DNA from: an uncultured Bacilli bacterium
GTDB taxonomy: Bacteria > Bacillota_I > Bacilli_A > RF39 > UBA660
Direction of reading: 5' to 3'
Assembly: GCA_944359595.1 (NCBI GenBank)
Contig: CALVSV010000120.1
Location: 1 to 10,422 of the forward strand
Length of the DNA: 10,422 bases
The notes beneath the pieces are model-generated. The model worked only from the letters and a program-made list of their open reading frames with translations. It ran no database searches and was not told where the DNA came from. The position numbers and the translations under genes were made by a program. This document shows, one piece after another, positions 1 through 5,393 of this stretch; the stretch's first letter is position 1; each line of letters opens with the position of its first letter.

Positions 1-432
1 AAGATTTACACTCGAAAAATCCAATTGTTCAATACCTTGTGAACTTCTACTATAATCAAGAATACGAACAACTATTTTTTCCCCCTTATTAGTAGGAAGT
101 GAAGCAACACGCATATCAAGATCTAAATCTTTAATCAATATTCTAATAGCGCCATCTTGTGGCAATCTTGACTCTGTTATATTCATACCAGACATTATTT
201 TAACTCTAGTTATTAAATTTCTTTTATTCTCATTAGCAACAAGGGCGTAATCTTTTAAAACACCATCAACCCTTATTCTTATTTTTAAGTTATTTTCCCA
301 CGGATCAAAGTGGATATCTGATGCACCTAAAGACGCTGCATCATATAATATGTTGTTAACTATATCAACAATTGTAGATCCAACAAAATCAAATGTTTTT
401 AAATTTTGCCCATTTTGTTTTTTTTGTTCCAC
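1..432 (-). CDS. ComGA/PilB/GspE-like pilus assembly ATPase, N-terminal part (cut by window edge)
   Basis: This is the first 144 codons of a secretion ATPase of the GspE/PilB/ComGA family, which powers assembly of type IV or competence pili at the inner face of the membrane. Visible family hallmarks are GASDIHFDPW (about residues 38-47), IRIRVDGVLKDY, and the block RVKIMSGMNITESRLPQDG followed by DMRVASLPTNKGEKIVVRIL. The Walker A and B motifs would lie just beyond the left edge and cannot be checked. The start is taken as GTG at 432, with AAAGGG at 447-442 nine bases upstream. An ATG at 434-432 is out of frame. The conserved domain begins within about 20 residues of the start, so the N1E domain of PilB/GspE is missing, as in ComGA. 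It lies 59 bp downstream of ylbJ and has its own candidate promoter. It likely serves the pilins encoded at 5394-8753 on the other strand (inference). Confidence 0.88.
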   Translation of the reverse strand, partial: MEQKKQNGQNLKTFDFVGSTIVDIVNNILYDAASLGASDIHFDPWENNLKIRIRVDGVLKDYALVANENKRNLITRVKIMSGMNITESRLPQDGAIRILIKDLDLDMRVASLPTNKGEKIVVRILDYSRSSQGIEQLDFSSVNL

Positions 433-460
433 ATGACCACGCCCTTTTATCCTATATTTA

Positions 461-489
461 ATTATATAATAAACACAAGAAAAAAACAA
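461..489 (-). promoter_or_regulatory. Candidate promoter of the pilus ATPase gene
   Basis: On the minus strand TTGTTT (489-484) and a perfect TATAAT (466-461) are 17 bases apart. Transcription would begin near 454, giving a leader of about 20 nt that contains the AAAGGG ribosome binding site. The -35 box begins just after the ylbJ stop codon. The -35 box matches only 3 of 6 consensus positions, and chance matches are common in such AT-rich DNA. Confidence 0.45.
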
Positions 490-491
490 TA

Positions 492-1460
492 CTATATTCT
501 AAATATAAAAACTAATATTATAGATATTAATGAACTTATAATTACATGTAAAAATCTTGATAAAAAATATGCACTAAATTTTATTTTAGTTTCACATATA
601 ATACTATATACTTGTGTATGAATAGACAATCCTCCAAAGGCTAGTATCATAGTTGTAAATACTACTTTTACCTCATCATCTATATTTAACATAGATGTAT
701 ATTTAAGTCCTCCTGTCATTTCTAAAACGGATGAAGTTAGCGCTCTAAAATAATCATTTAAAGAAAATATATTTACTATTAATTTATTTAATATTAAGAA
801 TAAAGATATAGTTCCTAAAATCATTAATAACATGTTAATACTATCTACTAAAGTTTTAGTTAAGATTATACCAAAGGTAGAATTACTAGAATATCTTTTA
901 TTCATATTTTTTATTGCGTTTTTTAAATTAATTTTACTATTATCGTTTGATGGATAATAATTTCTAAATATTATACCTATTATTATATTAGCTATATATA
1001 TTGAACTAAGTATAATAAGTGCATAAAACTTATTACCTAAAAATACTAAAGAAACAGTACCTATTACGAATAAAGGATTAGGAAAATGTGTAAATGTTAA
1101 TAATTTTGTTGCTTCTTTATCATTTATTATTTTATTATTATATAATTCATATGTGTATTTAGCGTTAGATGGAAAACCAGATAACATACTTAAAATAAAT
1201 ACAAATGATGCTTCACCTTTAATTTTAAATAATTTATTCATAATTGGTTTGAGTACCTCACCTATAAATTCTACAAAGCCATAATTTATTAGAAGGTTTG
1301 CTACAACAAAAAACGGGAAAAGTGATGGAAATATATTATCTTTCCATATTGTAAATGCAAATCTAGCACTGTCAATAACACTACTAGAATTTAGTATAAC
1401 TTCTATCATTAAAAATATTACTACTACTAAAATTATTAAAGAATTTATTAATTTTTTCAT
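492..1460 (-). CDS. ylbJ: YlbJ/SpoVV family membrane transporter (nucleoside-recognition 'Gate' domain)
   Basis: This 322-residue polytopic membrane protein resembles the sporulation protein YlbJ. It shows about eight hydrophobic segments, starting with one at residues 5-24. The family signatures FPSLFPFFVVANLL (about 45-58) and LSGFPSNAKYTYELY (about 93-107) are present, and the second corresponds to the Gate-domain 'SGYPxGAK' motif. In Bacillus subtilis this protein (renamed SpoVV) moves dipicolinic acid across the outer forespore membrane. That role can only be assumed here if the organism sporulates, which the window does not show. The start is supported by AGGTGA at 1470-1465, four bases before ATG. 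It is divergent from ylbL with only 48 bp between the two starts, and the pilus ATPase gene follows on the same strand. A weak minus-strand -10 (TATACT, 1492-1487) lies in the gap but has no convincing -35. Confidence 0.85.
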   Translation of the reverse strand: MKKLINSLIILVVVIFLMIEVILNSSSVIDSARFAFTIWKDNIFPSLFPFFVVANLLINYGFVEFIGEVLKPIMNKLFKIKGEASFVFILSMLSGFPSNAKYTYELYNNKIINDKEATKLLTFTHFPNPLFVIGTVSLVFLGNKFYALIILSSIYIANIIIGIIFRNYYPSNDNSKINLKNAIKNMNKRYSSNSTFGIILTKTLVDSINMLLMILGTISLFLILNKLIVNIFSLNDYFRALTSSVLEMTGGLKYTSMLNIDDEVKVVFTTMILAFGGLSIHTQVYSIICETKIKFSAYFLSRFLHVIISSLISIILVFIFRI

Positions 1461-1477
1461 ATATTCACCTAAAAATT

Positions 1478-1486
1478 TGCTATAAT
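1478..1486 (+). promoter_or_regulatory. Extended -10 promoter of ylbL
   Basis: TGCTATAAT at 1478-1486 is a perfect extended -10 element (TGnTATAAT). No good -35 box is seen at the usual distance, which extended -10 promoters tolerate. The transcript would start near 1493, almost on top of the AAGGAG ribosome binding site (1494-1499), giving a leader of about 16 nt. The element lies in the 48-bp gap shared with divergent ylbJ. Confidence 0.6.
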
Positions 1487-1508
1487 AGTATAGAAGGAGA
1501 TAATTATA

Positions 1509-2510
1509 ATGATTACTAAATTATATGAAGCTATAAAAAAATATATAAAAGAAAATTATAAATTTTTAATTACTATTATTGTTTTATTTGCTATTCTTTC
1601 TATACCTGTTCCATATTATATATATAGTGGTGGTGGCACTATTGATGTCGCAAATAGAATTACAATAGATAATAAAAAAAGTAAGCAAAACTTTTATATG
1701 TGTTATGTAGAACAAATGAGAGCAAATGTTTTCTCACTAGGGTTATCATTCATTATTCCTAGTATAGATAGAGAAAAAATTGTTAATGAAGATTATAACA
1801 AAGAAGAAGAAAATATAATAAATGATATATTATTAGAAGAATCTAAATCTAATGCTATAATAAATGCATTTACTAAAGCCTCTAAAAATATAGATATCAC
1901 AAAAGAAAAACTATATATTACACATATTTATGAAGAAGCGGATACTAATTTAAAAGTTGGTGATGAAATAAAAAGTATAAATGGCATTAGTCCTAAATCA
2001 TTAGAGGATTTTAAAAATGTTATCAATAATATTAAAGTAGGTGATACTGTAAATATTGATGTTGTAGATAAGAATAAAAAAGATAAGAAAAGGTATGCAA
2101 AAATTATAGAAATTGAAGATGAAAGATTAGTTGGTGTAGGTGTTACAACTAATTATGAATATAAGATAAATGATGATATTAATATAGAATTTAAGGGTAA
2201 TGAAACAGGACCGTCTGGTGGGTTTATGATGAGTTTAGCTATATATGATAAACTATTGGATCTTGATTTAAGTAAAGATAAAAAAATATGTGGTACTGGC
2301 ACTATATCAATAGATGGACAAATAGGTGAAATTGGTGGAGTAAAATATAAACTTATGGGTGCTGTTGAAGATGAATGTGACATATTTTTAGTACCTAGTG
2401 GAGATAATTATAAAGAGGCTTTAAAAGAAAAAAATAATAATGATTATAAAATAAATATATATCAAGTTAATAATTTCTTAGATACAGTTGAATATTTAAA
2501 AAATATATAA
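1509..2510 (+). CDS. ylbL: YlbL family membrane-anchored PDZ-Lon (S16) protease
   Basis: This 333-residue serine protease of the YlbL/DdcP type has one N-terminal membrane anchor (about residues 18-38) with the rest predicted outside the cell. A PDZ domain lies at about 125-200 (LKVGDEIKSINGI... within it). The C-terminal Lon-type proteolytic domain (about 205-333) shows the catalytic Ser in GPSGG (S236) and the partner Lys in GEIGGVKYK (K279), so the Ser-Lys dyad is intact. No AAA+ ATPase domain is present, as expected for this family. In B. subtilis YlbL (DdcP) degrades the cell-division inhibitor YneA and so ends the DNA-damage checkpoint. Whether that substrate exists here is unknown. The ATG start has AAGGAG nine bases upstream. 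It is transcribed divergently from ylbJ, and an AT-only terminator hairpin overlaps its last codons. Confidence 0.9.
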   Translation: MITKLYEAIKKYIKENYKFLITIIVLFAILSIPVPYYIYSGGGTIDVANRITIDNKKSKQNFYMCYVEQMRANVFSLGLSFIIPSIDREKIVNEDYNKEEENIINDILLEESKSNAIINAFTKASKNIDITKEKLYITHIYEEADTNLKVGDEIKSINGISPKSLEDFKNVINNIKVGDTVNIDVVDKNKKDKKRYAKIIEIEDERLVGVGVTTNYEYKINDDINIEFKGNETGPSGGFMMSLAIYDKLLDLDLSKDKKICGTGTISIDGQIGEIGGVKYKLMGAVEDECDIFLVPSGDNYKEALKEKNNNDYKINIYQVNNFLDTVEYLKNI

Positions 2511-2531
2511 AAATTTTTATATATTTTTTTT
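2501..2531 (+). terminator. AT-only terminator hairpin after ylbL
   Basis: Positions 2501-2526 form a perfect 26-nt palindrome made only of A and T, centred between 2513 and 2514, and it runs directly into a T tract (2524-2531). The left arm includes the ylbL stop codon. The shape fits a Rho-independent terminator, but the lack of G-C pairs makes it weak. Confidence 0.45.
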
Positions 2532-2558
2532 GAATAATATATTATTATTTGATAATAT
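2530..2558 (+). promoter_or_regulatory. Candidate promoter of the M18 aminopeptidase gene
   Basis: TTGAAT (2530-2535) and TAATAT (2553-2558) are 17 bases apart, with an upstream TG (2550-2551) making an extended -10. An overlapping alternative -10 is GATAAT at 2551-2556. Transcription would begin near 2565, just before the ribosome binding site. The -35 starts in the T tract of the ylbL terminator. Confidence 0.45.
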
Positions 2559-2582
2559 TATATATGAAAGGTGAGATTTATT

Positions 2583-3956
2583 ATGGAACAATTAGAATAT
2601 AAAAATAAACACATTAGTAATATATTGAATGAAAAAGAAAATAAAGATGTATATGATTTTGGAGATGAATATAAAAAATTTTTAGATAATAAGACTGAAA
2701 GAGAATGTGTTAAAAGTATTATAGATGTGGCTCGAAAAAATGGGTTTATAAATATTGATGAAGTAAATAAATTAAAACCAAACGATAAAATATATATTGT
2801 AAATAAGAATAAAAATGTTTTGTTATGTGTTGTGGGAAATGAAGATATTTGTCGTGGTATTAATTTAATTGCTTCTCATATAGATTCACCAAGACTTGAT
2901 TTAAAACAAAAACCATTGTATGAAGATGTTGATTTAGCGCTATTTAAAACACATTATTATGGTGGTATTAAAAAATATCAATGGACAACTATACCTTTAG
3001 CTATGCACGGAGTTATATATGATAAAAATAATGAAAAAAAAGAAATATGTATTGGTGAAAATAATGAGGATGAAGTATTTTGTATAACTGATTTATTACC
3101 TCATTTATCTAAAGAACAAATGGATAAAAAATTAAAAGATGGAATAGATGGAGAAAATTTAAATATATTGGTAGGTGGATCATCTATTGATGATAGTAAT
3201 GTTAAGAAAAAGATATTAAATGTTTTGTATGAAAAATATGGTATTACTGAAAAAAGTTTTATTAGTGCAGAAATAGAATTTGTTCCTGCTTTTAAAGCTC
3301 GTGATGTGGGATTTGACAAAATATTAATAGGCGGATATGGTCAAGACGATAGATCATGTTCATACGCCAGTTTAAAATCAATATTAGATATAGATAAACC
3401 TAGTAAAACGTGTATTTCTTTGTTTGTTGATAAAGAAGAGATTGGGTCTAATGGAAATACAGGAATGACTAGTAATTTCTTTTATAGTGCACTTATAGAT
3501 ATTATAAGTAAATGTAATGGGGTATGTAATTTATCAGATATAAATACAACATTAAAATTGAGTAGGTGCATATCTGCTGATGTTACAAACGGTTATGATC
3601 CAAATTATAAAAGTGTAGATGATGAAAAAAATGTAAATAGGCTAGGATATGGTGTTGCAATATCAAAATTTACAGGTAGCCGTGGTAAAAGTGGAACTAG
3701 TGATGCCAATGCAGAATATTTAAATGAAATAATAAAATTATTTGATGAAAATAATGTTGTATGGCAAACAGGTGAACTTGGTAAAATTGATATTGGAGGC
3801 GGTGGCACTATTGCTATGTTTATTACTAATTATAATATTGATGTTATAGATGTAGGTATTCCTATGCTTTCTATGCATTCACCATTTGAAATAATATCAA
3901 AGTATGATATATATATGCTTTATAAAGCATATTATAGTTTTTATAATAAAATGTGA
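2583..3956 (+). CDS. M18 family metallo-aminopeptidase (clostridial 'aminopeptidase 1' type)
   Basis: This 457-residue cytoplasmic zinc aminopeptidase of peptidase family M18 releases N-terminal residues from peptides, probably in peptide turnover. Expected metal and catalytic motifs are all visible: ASHIDSPRLDL (metal ligand H99, with D101), GYGQDDRSCSYASL (bridging Asp in D255-D256), VDKEEIGSNG (E285 catalytic, E286 ligand), CISADVTNGYDP (D333), and SMHSPFE (H432). The length matches the family's roughly 460 residues, and no signal peptide is present. The start is ATG at 2583, with AAAGGTGAG (2567-2575) seven bases upstream. An in-frame GTG at 2571 lies inside that ribosome binding site and is rejected. 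It appears to be a single-gene unit with a promoter at 2530-2558 and no strong terminator before the next gene. The stop is TGA, which argues against TGA being read as Trp. Confidence 0.92.
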   Translation: MEQLEYKNKHISNILNEKENKDVYDFGDEYKKFLDNKTERECVKSIIDVARKNGFINIDEVNKLKPNDKIYIVNKNKNVLLCVVGNEDICRGINLIASHIDSPRLDLKQKPLYEDVDLALFKTHYYGGIKKYQWTTIPLAMHGVIYDKNNEKKEICIGENNEDEVFCITDLLPHLSKEQMDKKLKDGIDGENLNILVGGSSIDDSNVKKKILNVLYEKYGITEKSFISAEIEFVPAFKARDVGFDKILIGGYGQDDRSCSYASLKSILDIDKPSKTCISLFVDKEEIGSNGNTGMTSNFFYSALIDIISKCNGVCNLSDINTTLKLSRCISADVTNGYDPNYKSVDDEKNVNRLGYGVAISKFTGSRGKSGTSDANAEYLNEIIKLFDENNVVWQTGELGKIDIGGGGTIAMFITNYNIDVIDVGIPMLSMHSPFEIISKYDIYMLYKAYYSFYNKM

Positions 3957-3964
3957 ATTTACAG

Positions 3965-3984
3965 TGAATAGTATATACGATTCA
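3965..3984. repeat. Imperfect inverted repeat upstream of the 417-residue gene
   Basis: TGAAT (3965-3969) and ATTCA (3980-3984) flank the palindrome GTATATAC (3971-3978), with one A/G mismatch between. It is not directly followed by a T tract; the nearest is at 3998-4005. It is therefore a poor terminator and could be an operator or chance in AT-rich DNA. It lies in the 120-bp gap between the aminopeptidase and the next gene. Confidence 0.25.
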
Positions 3985-4014
3985 ACAAATTTTAACATTT
4001 TTTTTAATTAAGTA

Positions 4015-4043
4015 TTGGAAAACTACGGTTTTTATGATAGAAT
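4015..4043 (+). promoter_or_regulatory. Candidate sigma-A-type promoter of the 417-residue gene
   Basis: TTGGAA (4015-4020) and TAGAAT (4038-4043) are separated by exactly 17 bases, matching 4 of 6 and 5 of 6 consensus positions. A start near 4050 leaves a leader of about 27 nt that contains the ribosome binding site AAAGGTGA (4063-4070). Confidence 0.5.
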
Positions 4044-4076
4044 TATAGTATACTTAAAGGGTAAAGGTGATATTAG

Positions 4077-5330
4077 ATGAATCAAAATACTATTCGTATA
4101 ATTAACGAAGGAGCTAAAGAATTAGAAGCTAATGTTATAGCTATGTTTCAAATTAATGATAGTGGAGATAAATATTCAATATATACATTTAATGAAGAAG
4201 ACGCGCAAGGACTTGTAAAAATTTATTCATCAAGAATGGTTGAAGTTGGCGGTTTATATTCGTTTGTATCAATAAGTAATACAGAAGAATGGACTAAAGT
4301 AAAAGATGTAATGAAATATATGGCAAAAACTGATGATGCTGATGGTACTAATGGAGGTAAAATAAAATTAATTCCAACTATGGAAATAAAAAAACAAATG
4401 AAAGAACCTATTTCTGTTAATTTATCAGAAACAAAGGCTGCAAAAATAGGTCCTAACTATAAATCAGGAATTACTAATTGTTATAATAAATTTGCAGTTA
4501 GTTCTCAACCTAAAGTACAACAACCTTCTCCAGTTCAAGAACAAAAAGTAGAAGCAAAACCAGTTGAAGTTAGTATCCCTGATATGAACATACCATCATT
4601 CGAAATACCAAAACAAGCTCCAACTAAAATAGAAATACCTGAAGAAGTTTCTAATGAAGCACCGGTTAAAGAAGAAAGTGTCATAATACCAGAGCCAAAA
4701 ATAGAAACTCCAAAAGTTAGCGAAAAACCAATTCCTATGGATATACCAAGTTTTGAAATGCCTAAATTAAACCCAGAAGAAAAGATTGAAGATAAAAAGG
4801 TAGAACCAGTAAAGACTGAAAAAGTTAAGCCTATAGAACCTATTGCTAAAGAAGAAAGAACTATAGAAAAAGATGAGTTTAATTTTGATGTTCCTAAATA
4901 TGAAGAAGAGGAAGAAGAAACTAAAGAAGAAGTTCCTAATGTTGATTCGATTTTAAATAAAGCATCATATTATCAAAATGTTAAAGAAGAAGAAACAAAA
5001 CAAAATAATGATAATATTATACAAAATATTGGGCTTGAATTTATGAAGAAAGTTTCAGAACTTGCCGAATATGAAAAAGAACTAAATAGAAAAAATAGAG
5101 ATTTAGAAGCTAGAGAAAGAATATTAACTAAATTAGAAAAAGAAATATCTGCAAAAGAAGAAAGACAAAAAAGTTTAAATCAATCAAATAAGAAAAAAGA
5201 AATTGAATTAAGAAAATATGAAAAAGAACTTGATGATAGAGATAGTGATTTAAATAGAAGGATAATAGAATTTAATAAGAAGATATCAATGTTTCAACAA
5301 ACATTTGAAACAATTTCTAAAGTTGATTAA
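4077..5330 (+). CDS. Hypothetical modular protein: small N-terminal domain, Pro/Glu/Lys linker, C-terminal coiled coil
   Basis: I do not recognise this 417-residue protein. Three parts are visible. Residues about 1-140 form a folded domain; its stretch MFQINDSGDKYSIYTFNE followed later by SFVSISNTEEW resembles small DUF1292/YrzB-like proteins, but only loosely. Residues about 141-310 are a low-complexity linker rich in P, E, K, I and V, with a repeated motif (MNIPSFEIPK at 170-179, MDIPSFEMPK at 221-230, and a looser FDVPKYEEE near 270). Residues about 318-408 are highly charged and helical (AEYEKELNRKNRDLEARERI and following), probably a coiled coil. There is no signal peptide or membrane segment, so it should be cytoplasmic. 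ATG has AAAGGTGA six bases upstream. It sits directly before the pilin operon, separated by a hairpin, so a scaffolding or regulatory link to the pilus is possible but unproven. Confidence 0.8.
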   Translation: MNQNTIRIINEGAKELEANVIAMFQINDSGDKYSIYTFNEEDAQGLVKIYSSRMVEVGGLYSFVSISNTEEWTKVKDVMKYMAKTDDADGTNGGKIKLIPTMEIKKQMKEPISVNLSETKAAKIGPNYKSGITNCYNKFAVSSQPKVQQPSPVQEQKVEAKPVEVSIPDMNIPSFEIPKQAPTKIEIPEEVSNEAPVKEESVIIPEPKIETPKVSEKPIPMDIPSFEMPKLNPEEKIEDKKVEPVKTEKVKPIEPIAKEERTIEKDEFNFDVPKYEEEEEETKEEVPNVDSILNKASYYQNVKEEETKQNNDNIIQNIGLEFMKKVSELAEYEKELNRKNRDLEARERILTKLEKEISAKEERQKSLNQSNKKKEIELRKYEKELDDRDSDLNRRIIEFNKKISMFQQTFETISKVD

Positions 5331-5335
5331 ATTTA

Positions 5336-5378
5336 AAACTTTATTTGAAAATATATTTGTTTCAAATAAAGTTTTTTT
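5336..5378 (+). terminator. Rho-independent terminator between the coiled-coil gene and the pilin operon
   Basis: A perfect 15-bp stem (5336-5350 with 5360-5374) and 9-nt loop are followed by T's to 5378. It begins 6 bases after the stop codon of the upstream gene and ends only 15 bases before the start codon of the giant prepilin. It may terminate fully or let part of the transcript through into the pilin genes. Confidence 0.75.
5345..5372 (+). promoter_or_regulatory. Possible pilin operon promoter lying inside the terminator hairpin
   Basis: TTGAAA (5345-5350, 5 of 6 consensus) and TAAAGT (5367-5372, 4 of 6) are 16 bases apart. A start near 5379 would give a leader of about 15 nt with the GGAGG ribosome binding site at 5382-5386. 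This is the only candidate I see between the terminator and the prepilin start. It is weak. Confidence 0.3.
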
Positions 5379-5393
5379 ATTGGAGGAAGACAT

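Noticed and set aside
406..621. Open frame of 71 codons on the plus strand over the end of ylbJ and the start of the ATPase gene
   Set aside because: It lies antisense to two recognisable genes, has no ribosome binding site, and its composition is that of AT-rich shadow sequence.
2571..2582. GTG at 2571 as start of the aminopeptidase
   Set aside because: It falls inside the AAAGGTGAG ribosome binding site that serves the ATG at 2583.
2153..3808. Minus-strand open frames within ylbL and the aminopeptidase (2153-2383, 3101-3319, 3605-3808)
   Set aside because: All are antisense shadows of genes with intact catalytic motifs on the plus strand.
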